DNA from: Fulvivirga sp.
Lineage (GTDB): Bacteria; Bacteroidota; Bacteroidia; Cytophagales; Cyclobacteriaceae
Length of the DNA: 36,638 nucleotides
Direction: 5' to 3'
Assembly (NCBI GenBank): GCA_028280565.1
Contig: JANQLQ010000220.1
Location: forward strand, 1-36,638
The position numbers were made by a program, and so were the translations under genes. Below, in pieces: positions 16,191 to 24,108 of this stretch. Under the pieces are notes generated by a model. That model ran no database searches, had not been told where the DNA came from, and worked only from the letters and a program-made list of their open reading frames with translations. Positions within the stretch are counted from its first letter, which is position 1. Each line of letters starts with the position of its first letter.

Positions 16191-17501
16191 GTGACTGAAG
16201 TGAGTAAAAGGATTGTTATAGTGGCATACGAGTTTTACCCAGTCAATAATGGGGGCTCTCATAGGCCTTTCAGAATGGCTAGCTACCTGTTAGACCAAGG
16301 GTACAATCCGATTGTGATTACCGTAGATGATAAAGATCAACTAGGACTGTATGATGGATCGCTGGAAAAACGACTTAATAGGACAGGCATTGAAGTGATC
16401 AGGACACCCATTAAACCTCCTAATCTGTACACCCGTATTAGTACATCCTATTACATCAACATTGTAGACGACACCTTTAATAGGTGGAAACCTTATCTTA
16501 TTGATGAGTTGAATACGTTGACCAGGGATGGGGTAAGAGATATCATCATCACAGTTCCTCCTTTCAGTTTAGCTTACTTGGGGTTGATCCTTAAAAAGAA
16601 ATACAGCTCAGTCCGTATTATCATGGACATGAGAGATGCATGGGCCAATTGGAATATTGCGCCGTATGCATCATGGTTACATTACTACATGACCTCAAGA
16701 CTGGAAAGAAAAGTATTCGAAGCAGCTATTTATATTTTAGGAACATCCAAGGTGACCATTGAGGATTTCCAGTCTGATCATCCTCATGTCGATCCGTCCA
16801 AGTTTTTATTCATACCAAACTCTTTTGATCGTTACCGCGACTTGGAATCCAAAAAAAACAAACGAATTAAAATAGGGTATGTCGGTAGTTTCTATTATGA
16901 ACCTTCAAGAGAGTTTTTATTGACGGCAAGTTGGTATCAAAAAAAACCTCACCAATGGTTGCAGTTTTTGCCTCACAGGGAACAGTGGATCTACCGAAGT
17001 CCTTATTTTTTCTTCAAGATACTCGATGGGTTCTTTTCGCAGTATCCCGGATTCAAGGAAAGCATTGAGATAGTCTTTGCAGGGATGCAGCCTGCTTGGT
17101 TAAAACCGATGATCGATGAATGTAACTTGCAGGGCTGTGTTAGGCATGTCGGCAAATTGAATAAACAGGATGTTGAGGACTTTGAACGTTCAGTAGACTA
17201 TTTGCTTATTACATCGGCAAAAAGGCACGGGAGGAAAGATTACAGTATTGCTGGAAAAACCTATGAATACATGAGCCTTAGAAAACCTATTATTGCTTGT
17301 GTTGCTGAAGGTGCACAGAAAGATCTACTTGAACCCACAGGATTAGCGGTAGTTCTTGACCCGGATAAGCTGGAAGAGTCTATTGATGTTTTGAAACAAT
17401 TAGTGACCCGAGGACCGGAGGTAAGTATGGATGAATCTTATTGTAACCAGTTTCTAACATCTAATGCCTTAGCTCCTTTATTGAAAGTTTTGAATGATTA
17501 A
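16191..17501 (+). CDS. GT-B glycosyltransferase, family 4-like
   Basis: A 436-residue protein with a GT-B layout. Its N-terminal half starts IVIVAYEFYPVNNGGSHRPFRMASYL and contains the MDMRDAWANW block seen in many surface-glycan GT4-like enzymes. The C-terminal half has IKIGYVGSFYYEP, IEIVFAGMQ, VRHVGKLNKQDVEDFERSVDYLLI and the donor-site region AGKTYEYMSLRKPIIACVAEG. About 45 residues after GYVGSFYYEPSRE are rich in Trp, Tyr, Phe, His and Gln and look like an insertion specific to a subgroup. The start is a GTG directly after the previous stop codon; a second GTG at 16200 is an alternative, and neither can be preferred from the sequence. Confidence 0.85.
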   Translation: MTEVSKRIVIVAYEFYPVNNGGSHRPFRMASYLLDQGYNPIVITVDDKDQLGLYDGSLEKRLNRTGIEVIRTPIKPPNLYTRISTSYYINIVDDTFNRWKPYLIDELNTLTRDGVRDIIITVPPFSLAYLGLILKKKYSSVRIIMDMRDAWANWNIAPYASWLHYYMTSRLERKVFEAAIYILGTSKVTIEDFQSDHPHVDPSKFLFIPNSFDRYRDLESKKNKRIKIGYVGSFYYEPSREFLLTASWYQKKPHQWLQFLPHREQWIYRSPYFFFKILDGFFSQYPGFKESIEIVFAGMQPAWLKPMIDECNLQGCVRHVGKLNKQDVEDFERSVDYLLITSAKRHGRKDYSIAGKTYEYMSLRKPIIACVAEGAQKDLLEPTGLAVVLDPDKLEESIDVLKQLVTRGPEVSMDESYCNQFLTSNALAPLLKVLND

Positions 17502-17543
17502 AAGATAAAACCATTGTGCCTAAGAGGCCTTTCATTAAGGTTT

Positions 17544-17551
17544 TAACTTTG
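17544..17551 (+). promoter_or_regulatory. Candidate internal -7 box
   Basis: TAACTTTG is an exact TAnnTTTG match 68 nt before the next gene. The nearest upstream TTG (17514-17516) is 27 bp away, somewhat too far. A weak internal promoter is plausible. Confidence 0.4.
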
Positions 17552-17619
17552 CTATTGGATATTGCTAATTCAAACCATACGGACGGGTAGACCTTCGAAG
17601 GAATTGTTAAGAGATTGAA

Positions 17620-18444
17620 GTGTATTTGAAATTTGTTTCTATTATAATGCCTGCCTACAACGCGGAGAGGTATATCCGTGAAGCTATAAATTCAGTCCTA
17701 AACCAGTCACACAGGGATTGGGAGCTACTCATTATAGACGATGGAAGTACAGATCAAACCGGTCAAATAGTAAAATCTTATCCCGACCCTAGGGTGCGCT
17801 ATTTTGAACAACCGAATAAAGGCGTAAGTTCAGCTAGGAATTTGGGACTAAGCAAAATGAAGGGCGACTATTTCTGCTTTCTTGATGCGGACGATATCTA
17901 TCCCGTGGATAGTATAATTTCTAGGTTAGAAGTTTTTGAGCACTCTCCCCAGGTGATGTTTGTAGATGGAAGAGTGGAATATATAAATGCGAAAGGTACA
18001 CCTACGGGTCGCCATTTCCTACCTCGTTTCAAAGGGCTTCCAAAGAAGAAGTTGATCAGGCTTTCCAGCTCGTGTTTTTTTGGTCCAAGCTGGATGATCA
18101 AAAGGGAACCCGGTGTAAATTATGAATTTGATTCCTCGATGACACACTGTGAAGATCTGTCTTTTTATATCTCTATAGCTGATCGCGGTCATTATGATTA
18201 CACGGAATCTTGTGTGCTCCATTATCGCACTCATGACTTATCTGCCATGACTCGTCTTGACTCGCTGGAAAAAGGATATACCATGCTGGTTAAAAAGGTG
18301 GTTCGAGAATGTAGCCCCGTTTTTTTATTAGATCAACTTTATTTGCGATTTAAGGCTGCAAAAATTATGTTGCTTTCTCATTCTTTTATTGGAAAGCAAC
18401 CGGTTAAAGGTATCAGGGCGTTCTTTAGATTATTATTTGCATGA
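17620..18444 (+). CDS. Family 2 glycosyltransferase
   Basis: A 274-residue GT-A enzyme. The strongest motifs are SIIMPAYNAERYIREAINSV, LIIDDGSTDQT (residues 37-47), NKGVSSARNLGL, and the metal-binding DADD at 89-92. An acidic HCEDLSFYISIADRG segment near residue 175 fits the acceptor region. It is a compact soluble GT2, adding one sugar in the cytoplasm. The start is a GTG; the next Met (residue 10) would cut into the first strand and is unlikely. It overlaps the next gene by four bases (ATGA), so the two are translationally coupled. Donor unknown. Confidence 0.9.
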   Translation: MYLKFVSIIMPAYNAERYIREAINSVLNQSHRDWELLIIDDGSTDQTGQIVKSYPDPRVRYFEQPNKGVSSARNLGLSKMKGDYFCFLDADDIYPVDSIISRLEVFEHSPQVMFVDGRVEYINAKGTPTGRHFLPRFKGLPKKKLIRLSSSCFFGPSWMIKREPGVNYEFDSSMTHCEDLSFYISIADRGHYDYTESCVLHYRTHDLSAMTRLDSLEKGYTMLVKKVVRECSPVFLLDQLYLRFKAAKIMLLSHSFIGKQPVKGIRAFFRLLFA

Positions 18445-19661
18445 AGGGAAACATATTAGTCTTTATCTATAATAGCATCGCTGACCCGATCATTCAAAAC
18501 CTAATGATCACTTACATAAAGACATTGTCTGATAAAAGAGAAGGTAAGATGGTATTAGTGACTTTTGAGCAGGCAGAGTACCGGCTATCTAACGAGGCGA
18601 AAGCAGGGATGAAAAAAGATTTACTAGGTCATAACATAGTATGGAAACCCATGTATTTTCATTCCGGGAGGTTCTTGTTGCTGAAGAAATTGTGGGATAT
18701 GGTTCAATCTCTTTTGCTTGTTACCATGATCCGGTTAAAATACCAGACGGGGACTATATTTTCGTATACAAATGTAGCTTCTGCCATGGCTGGCGTTTTA
18801 TCCAAGCTTCTTTTCATGAGGCTTGTTATCTTCTCATATGAGCCCCATTGCGATTTTTTGGTCGAGACCGGACAATGGCAGCCAAACAGTATCAAGTACA
18901 AGATACTAAAGTCTTTGGAAATGCATGCCGCCGTAAGTGCCAGCCACATAATGACGGGTACCAAACACATGGTCAATTATTTAAAGACGCTTAAAGTCAG
19001 GGCAAAACTTTATTGGACCCCTAATGGTGTAGATGAAGAGAAGTTTGTTTTTGATGAAACCTCGAGGGATCAAAAGAGAAAAGAACTGGGTCTTACGGAT
19101 CAAAAGCTGGTCGTTTATTTCGGAAAGCTAGGCGGTATTTATTATGAAAAAGAGTTGGTAGAGGGAATTTCAGCACTCAATAACATCTTACCTAACCCTT
19201 TCTTTTTGATAGGGACGAATTATGACCATGGCCGGGTTAAGTCATGGATGGATGAATATAATATACCTGCAAATAGGTACTTGGTCAGGGGGTTTATAGA
19301 TAAGGATGATATGAGCGGGTATTTATCAGCGGCAGATTTTGGCTTGGTAATTATACCCCCTACTCCTTCACAAAAATACCGATCGCCTATAAAGGTGGCA
19401 GAATACATGCTTTGTGGCGTACCTTATATGGTATGCAAAGGCATATCAGAAGATGATGACTATGCTTTGGAGTGCCGTATAGGTGTAGTGGTGGAAAAAT
19501 TTACCTATCAAGACATTATAGGCAAAGGAGAAGAAGTACTAGCCCTTATTCATGAAGATAAGAAGGCTTTTTTGTCAAGGAGTAGGGCAGTAGGGCTAGA
19601 TTATCGATCAAAACAAAGAATAGACGATACTTTCGAAGAAATATTTTGCAATGAGGCCTAG
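18441..19661 (+). CDS. Family 4-type glycosyltransferase
   Basis: A 406-residue GT-B protein. The N-terminal half (NILVFIYNSIADPIIQNLM) has a hydrophobic patch (MVQSLLLVTMIRL, then MAGVLSKLLFMRLVIFSYEP) that may bind the membrane. The C-terminal half is a standard GT4 donor domain: LYWTPNGVDEEKF, LVVYFGKLGG, YLVRGFIDKDDMSGYLSAADFGLVII and YRSPIKVAEYMLCGVPYMV, the last carrying the expected glutamate. The ATG overlaps the end of the preceding GT2 gene. The enzyme probably adds a sugar right after that enzyme, but order and donor are unknown. Confidence 0.87.
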   Translation: MKGNILVFIYNSIADPIIQNLMITYIKTLSDKREGKMVLVTFEQAEYRLSNEAKAGMKKDLLGHNIVWKPMYFHSGRFLLLKKLWDMVQSLLLVTMIRLKYQTGTIFSYTNVASAMAGVLSKLLFMRLVIFSYEPHCDFLVETGQWQPNSIKYKILKSLEMHAAVSASHIMTGTKHMVNYLKTLKVRAKLYWTPNGVDEEKFVFDETSRDQKRKELGLTDQKLVVYFGKLGGIYYEKELVEGISALNNILPNPFFLIGTNYDHGRVKSWMDEYNIPANRYLVRGFIDKDDMSGYLSAADFGLVIIPPTPSQKYRSPIKVAEYMLCGVPYMVCKGISEDDDYALECRIGVVVEKFTYQDIIGKGEEVLALIHEDKKAFLSRSRAVGLDYRSKQRIDDTFEEIFCNEA

Positions 19662-19707
19662 GTTATAATTTAAAGGTTATATTTTTTATTAAAAATACTA
19701 TAATTTA

Positions 19708-20661
19708 ATGGGTGAAGGATTTGTAGAAAGGAAAAAATGTCCAGTTTGTGAGGAAGTTAAATCGGAATCCATTTTTGAAGAACCTTACGGCTCACAACTA
19801 TTGATTCAATATCTTGAGTCATTTTACGGGATACGAGGCGGGGTAGACCTTTCTAAAGTACGAGAGGGTATTTATGAACTGGTTAAGTGTTCATTTTGTG
19901 AGCTAATATACCAGCGATACATCCCCAATGATGCCATGATGAATACGCTTTATGAAAGGTGGTTAGATCCGGCAATGATTTACGAGAAGTTTGAAAAAAA
20001 CCATGCTAAAGAATATTACCTAGGTCTTGCTGATGAAGTGGCAGGTATCATTGGCTTTTTTGACGCAAAACCAGCTGACCTGGAATTTTTCGATTTTGGT
20101 ATGGGGTGGTCTAACTGGTGCAAAATGGTCCAGGCATTTGGGGTGAACGTATGTGGGGCGGAACTGTCACAAGCAAGAATAGATCATGCGAAAAATCATG
20201 GTTTAGAGGTAATTGGGCTAAGCGAATTGAGTGAAAAAAGATTTGATTTCATTAATACGGAACAGGTTTTCGAACATATTTCCAACCCACGCGAAACGCT
20301 AGCGTTGCTTGTCAAGGGACTGAAAAATAACGGGTTAATAAAGCTCAGTGTTCCTAACGGTTTTGATATTGAAAGGAGGCTTAAAGTCAATGACTGGACA
20401 GCGCCCAAAGGGTCCATTAACTCGCTAAACCCCGTGGCACCCCTCGAACATATCAATTGTTTTAAGACGAAAAACCTGGACATACTGGCTGACAAGGTCG
20501 GATTGAAAAGAGTCAAGGTTCAGGTAAACAGGGCATTGAAGCCCAAAGAAAAAATTGATATGAAAGAAAAAATAAAAGGTGTTTTAAGGCCTATCTACAG
20601 GTTGATAGTTCCTAACAGTCACCCTTTCGATACCACTTACCTCTTTTACAAGAAGAAATAG
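19708..20661 (+). CDS. Zinc-ribbon SAM methyltransferase
   Basis: A 317-residue cytoplasmic protein with an N-terminal four-cysteine site (Cys11/Cys14 in CPVC and Cys61/Cys64 in CSFC) followed by a class I methyltransferase core. SAM motif I is DFGMGWSNW (129-137), the acidic loop is VCGAELSQARIDHAK, and the motif IV-like segment is FDFINTEQVFEHI. This combination is common in sugar C- or O-methyltransferases of polysaccharide and deoxysugar loci. A HINCF block near residue 255 is also typical. An AT-rich 46-bp gap with TATATTTT (one base from a -7 box) lies upstream. It probably methylates a sugar or the glycan terminus; the acceptor is unknown. Confidence 0.85.
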   Translation: MGEGFVERKKCPVCEEVKSESIFEEPYGSQLLIQYLESFYGIRGGVDLSKVREGIYELVKCSFCELIYQRYIPNDAMMNTLYERWLDPAMIYEKFEKNHAKEYYLGLADEVAGIIGFFDAKPADLEFFDFGMGWSNWCKMVQAFGVNVCGAELSQARIDHAKNHGLEVIGLSELSEKRFDFINTEQVFEHISNPRETLALLVKGLKNNGLIKLSVPNGFDIERRLKVNDWTAPKGSINSLNPVAPLEHINCFKTKNLDILADKVGLKRVKVQVNRALKPKEKIDMKEKIKGVLRPIYRLIVPNSHPFDTTYLFYKKK

Positions 20662-20671
20662 GCAATAATTA

Positions 20672-22051
20672 ATGCTTTTTAATTCGTTTGAGTTTGTTGT
20701 TTTCCTCCTGGTCACGCTGATCTTATTTGGGTTTTCGCCAAAGAAAATGCGTTGGGTTACTCTTTTGGTAGCCAGCTATTTCTTTTATATGTCATGGCAT
20801 TGGAAGTACATTTTTCTCATTGTTCTCTCTACGATCGTTGATTTTTTCTGTGCTAGGTTCATATATCGAAGTGATTTACGGAATTTTAGAAGAATGATGC
20901 TTTGCATCAGCTTGTTCATGAATCTATCCCTGCTGTTTTTTTTTAAGTATTATGAATTTTTTATTTCATCAGTTCTTAATGTTTCGATAGATAGTTCTTC
21001 TTCTCTCTATTTTGATTTTCTTCTTCCAGTAGGTATATCTTTTTATACATTCCAGACCATGTCGTATACTATTGATGTGTACCAAGGGAAGCAGGAGGTT
21101 GAAAACAACCTCGGCAGGTTTGCCCTTTTCGTCACCTATTTCCCCCAACTTGTGGCAGGACCTATTGAAAGGGCTGCCGATTTGTTGCACCAGTTGAGGG
21201 ACGGTCTTTCGCTGAAAAAAGAGAATTTTTTGCCTGCAATGGAGAAAATTACCTGGGGGCTCTTTAAAAAAATTGTTATTGCCGATAGGGTGGCCCTCGT
21301 AGTGGATCCTGTTTACTCCAACCACTCAGAGTATGGGGCACCTGTATTGGTACTAGCGTCTGTATTATTCGCTATTCAAATTTATTGTGATTTCTCTGGG
21401 TATTCAGATATGGCTATTGGCATATCTAGGCTGTTTAATGTTAAACTAAGCAAGAACTTTGATACTCCTTATTTTTCAAACAGCATCACCGAATTCTGGA
21501 GAAGGTGGCACATCACTTTGTCCTCATGGTTTAGGGACTACGTTTATATTCCGCTTGGTGGAAACAGGACGTTAAAATGGAGGTGGTACTACAATATTTT
21601 GATCACCTTCCTAGTCAGTGGAATTTGGCATGGAGCCAACTGGACCTTTGTGGTTTGGGGATTGTTTCACGGCTTCTTGATCACCATGGAATCTGCCACC
21701 ACAAAATTTAGTTTAACGACATGGATCAAGGTGCCCTTGACCTTTTGCTTAGTTACTTTGGGCTGGGTTGTTTTCCGAGCTGATAATTTAAATATTGCGT
21801 GGGAGATTATAAACTCTATTTTTACTTTAGAAATAGGAAGTGTGGGGATTAGGGAGCAGCTTATCGCTACAGGCATAAGCAAACTGGATTTAATCGTCAG
21901 TTTTGCGGCTATTCTGCTTATGTTACTTTATGATAAGTATTATACCAGGGTCAATTACCAGGGTAAAGTGGCGTTTTATCAACTATTGATTTTCATGATC
22001 CTAATATTTGGGATGGGAGGTACACAAGCCTTTATTTATTTTCAATTCTGA
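20672..22051 (+). CDS. MBOAT-family O-acyltransferase (AlgI-like)
   Basis: A 459-residue inner-membrane protein of the AlgI/DltB/PatA group. These bring an acyl group, often acetyl, across the membrane for O-acylation of extracytoplasmic glycans. Diagnostic blocks are PVGISFYTFQTMSYTIDVY, FPQLVAGPIERA, CDFSGYSDMAIG, the FWRRWHITLSSWFRDYVYIPLGG segment, and the catalytic His320 in IWHGANWTFVVWGLFHG. About ten hydrophobic spans are visible. It starts 10 bp after the preceding methyltransferase. The next gene starts 2 bp after its stop codon and encodes an SGNH-like protein, the usual partner that completes acyl transfer in the periplasm. Confidence 0.95.
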   Translation: MLFNSFEFVVFLLVTLILFGFSPKKMRWVTLLVASYFFYMSWHWKYIFLIVLSTIVDFFCARFIYRSDLRNFRRMMLCISLFMNLSLLFFFKYYEFFISSVLNVSIDSSSSLYFDFLLPVGISFYTFQTMSYTIDVYQGKQEVENNLGRFALFVTYFPQLVAGPIERAADLLHQLRDGLSLKKENFLPAMEKITWGLFKKIVIADRVALVVDPVYSNHSEYGAPVLVLASVLFAIQIYCDFSGYSDMAIGISRLFNVKLSKNFDTPYFSNSITEFWRRWHITLSSWFRDYVYIPLGGNRTLKWRWYYNILITFLVSGIWHGANWTFVVWGLFHGFLITMESATTKFSLTTWIKVPLTFCLVTLGWVVFRADNLNIAWEIINSIFTLEIGSVGIREQLIATGISKLDLIVSFAAILLMLLYDKYYTRVNYQGKVAFYQLLIFMILIFGMGGTQAFIYFQF

Positions 22052-22053
22052 CG

Positions 22054-22983
22054 ATGAAAAAGCTTGCTTGGTTTTTGGGTATATTTTGTGGGATAAGCGC
22101 ACTTTTGACGTATGGATTTCTCCATGTGATGGAGGAAAGTCAACTCATGAAGTCAGATCGTGTTCTTCATCAGCAAAAAACAGGTTTTACGGTTATTGCA
22201 GGGAATTCTCATACTTTAGCCTTACAACCTTCGGTTTTCAAGAACTCGATCAATATAGCTAGTTACGGGGAAGCATTGCATAACACCTATTTCAAGCTGA
22301 AGTTTCTCACCGAGCAAGGCTCTAATCCCAGGCACGTCATCCTGTCCTTTGATTTGGGGGTTCTTACCCGACCAGGTATTGATCATCAGAACTACCAATA
22401 TTATTGGAATCGATATGAAGACCCCTGGGAGTTATTGCAATTCTCGGCAAATAAAATAGACTTTATTTTTACAAGACTTACCGCCTGGGCGTTTCCCTAT
22501 TTGGACGGCGAAGTAGAAGTTTTTGACTATTTCTTTTCAAAACCCACCGAAGGAGAGTTGGAAAATCTTCGTGGCGAAAGCATCGCGATTCATCCTGTAA
22601 TGAGGAGAACCCTGACAGATTCATGTTTTCAAGCTCAAATTTCTCCACTAGGCGAATACTATTTCAAAAAAATAATAGAACTGTGTAACAGGCATGAGAT
22701 GAGTTTGTTTTTGGTGCACTTCCCGGTGACCAAAGCCTATTACCTAGAACAAAGCCATTGTTTTGACCCAAAAGAGTATAAACGACAAGTTATAGAACGA
22801 TTTGATCTTGATCAACCAGGTAAGATTAAGTTCATCGACCTGTATGATCTCTATGATGATTCCTTCTTTTATGACCCTCACCACCTTAAAGGAGGGCAGG
22901 TTAGAACTGATTTTTCCAGGTTACTGCATAAGAAAATATTTACGGACACTGTGCTAACAAACGAAGGTACAGGTATCTTTTAA
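22054..22983 (+). CDS. SGNH-like acyl-transfer partner of the MBOAT protein
   Basis: A 309-residue protein with an N-terminal membrane anchor or signal (LAWFLGIFCGISALLTYGFL), so the rest lies in the periplasm. A G-N-S-H motif places a candidate nucleophile at Ser52, and DPHH near the C-terminus gives a D274-x-x-H277 pair, the SGNH-hydrolase signature. AlgJ/AlgX, DltD and PatB play this role beside their MBOAT partners. By analogy it moves the acyl group onto the polysaccharide after export. The gene lies 2 bp after the MBOAT gene. Its TAA overlaps, on the other strand, the stop codon of the converging FkbM gene. Confidence 0.8.
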   Translation: MKKLAWFLGIFCGISALLTYGFLHVMEESQLMKSDRVLHQQKTGFTVIAGNSHTLALQPSVFKNSINIASYGEALHNTYFKLKFLTEQGSNPRHVILSFDLGVLTRPGIDHQNYQYYWNRYEDPWELLQFSANKIDFIFTRLTAWAFPYLDGEVEVFDYFFSKPTEGELENLRGESIAIHPVMRRTLTDSCFQAQISPLGEYYFKKIIELCNRHEMSLFLVHFPVTKAYYLEQSHCFDPKEYKRQVIERFDLDQPGKIKFIDLYDLYDDSFFYDPHHLKGGQVRTDFSRLLHKKIFTDTVLTNEGTGIF

Positions 22984-23852
22984 GCCAGCTCCCCTTTGAT
23001 TTGAATAGCTTTTTCTGAGGGCGATAAGATGTAGTCACATTTGTTTAGATCAGAATGGATCCCGAAATCATCTAAGGGTTCCAATTTCGAAAATACTTCG
23101 TTGTTTTTGATTATTCTAAAAATAGCGTAATCCGCTTCTTCGATCAAATTTTCTATTTCCTTTTGCCGGGTCCATCTTAATTCATTATCCCGGGAATAGA
23201 CAGGCAGTACCTCGATCAAAATGATAGGACGGTCTTGCTTTATCTTAAACATTAAACCCCTTAAAACTTCTAGTTCTGCACCTTCTACATCTATTTTAAC
23301 GAAGGAGATTTTGGAATCCTGTATCCCGGCCTGGTCAAATTCTAATACGGGGACATTCAATTTTTTGACGATCACTGATCCCTCTCTATAGTTTTCCAAA
23401 ATAGATGCGCTGCTATCCGTTGCAGAGTCATTGAAAAAGTTCAATCTTAATATGCCGTTTTTGGCGCCAATCCCTACAGGGAATATTTCCGTGTTTTCAA
23501 AGTCGTTTTCATGGATCAACATTTGAAGATAATAAACACACGCCGGGTTGGGCTCGAAACCAACATATTTCACGGTACTATTGGTAGATTTTACTTTCAT
23601 CAGAGTTTGCCCGAGGTTGGCCCCTATGTCCACGAAGACGTGTCCTTGCTTTTGAGACAGTAGTTTACGCAATATCTCCACCATCCACGGCTCGCTAGGG
23701 TCTAGGTATTGATTTACTCCCATACCATGAATCACTGGAACAGTTATTTGTTTGCCATTGATAGAGATCTTAGGCCTGAAATAAAAATACTTGATGAGCT
23801 GGGTCTTTCTTAAAATCCTGATGATTATTCTGAACATCACTGGTGTTGACAT
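22980..23852 (-). CDS. FkbM-family methyltransferase
   Basis: A 290-residue SAM-dependent methyltransferase. Motif I is VFVDIGANLG (72-81), followed by KYVGFEPNPACVYYLQMLI and the FkbM-typical VKIDVEGAELEVLRG. Family members O-methylate sugars, polyketides or lipids. The position at the end of the polysaccharide locus suggests a glycan substrate. The opposite orientation gives it its own promoter. I chose ATG (MSTPVMFRI) because the longer frame would need a TTG at 23903 lying in or next to a promoter-like stretch. The convergent stops share the four bases TTAA with the SGNH-like gene, leaving no room for a terminator between them. Confidence 0.85.
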   Translation of the reverse strand: MSTPVMFRIIIRILRKTQLIKYFYFRPKISINGKQITVPVIHGMGVNQYLDPSEPWMVEILRKLLSQKQGHVFVDIGANLGQTLMKVKSTNSTVKYVGFEPNPACVYYLQMLIHENDFENTEIFPVGIGAKNGILRLNFFNDSATDSSASILENYREGSVIVKKLNVPVLEFDQAGIQDSKISFVKIDVEGAELEVLRGLMFKIKQDRPIILIEVLPVYSRDNELRWTRQKEIENLIEEADYAIFRIIKNNEVFSKLEPLDDFGIHSDLNKCDYILSPSEKAIQIKGELA

Positions 23853-23900
23853 TATAAATTTTGTATCAATAGGCGTAGTCAAACTGGTTACAACAAAGAC

Positions 23901-24077
23901 CAAATTGATATTATAAAGGTAACACCAAAAGAGAAAATTTTAAATGAATCTGCTCAAACAGGGTTGGCAGGTTTCAATTTATCTCTTACTGAGTCAATGA
24001 TTTTTAATATCTTAGAAGGGTCTTTTGATGAGAGTATGAAGTTGTTTTTGATAACTGTGAATCAGTACCTTATCTAA
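23901..24077 (+). pseudogene. Possible C-terminal gene remnant
   Basis: In the gap before the PKD protein, one frame is open from 23850 to a TAA at 24075-24077. From 23901 it reads as protein-like sequence (for example VTPKEKILNESAQTGLAGF and then IFNILEGSFDESMKLFLITV). It has no start codon before an ATG at 23997, which would leave only 26 codons. It may be the 3' remnant of a lost gene, perhaps from the polysaccharide locus, or chance. Confidence 0.25.
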
Positions 24078-24108
24078 TTAAGGCAAGTGAGTTGAACCTG
24101 GTAGAAGG

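Noticed and set aside
7235-23852. Whole polysaccharide locus considered as a novel defence or secondary-metabolite system
   Set aside because: The gene set is explained by known polysaccharide synthesis and export families; no polyketide, peptide synthetase, nuclease or toxin component is present.
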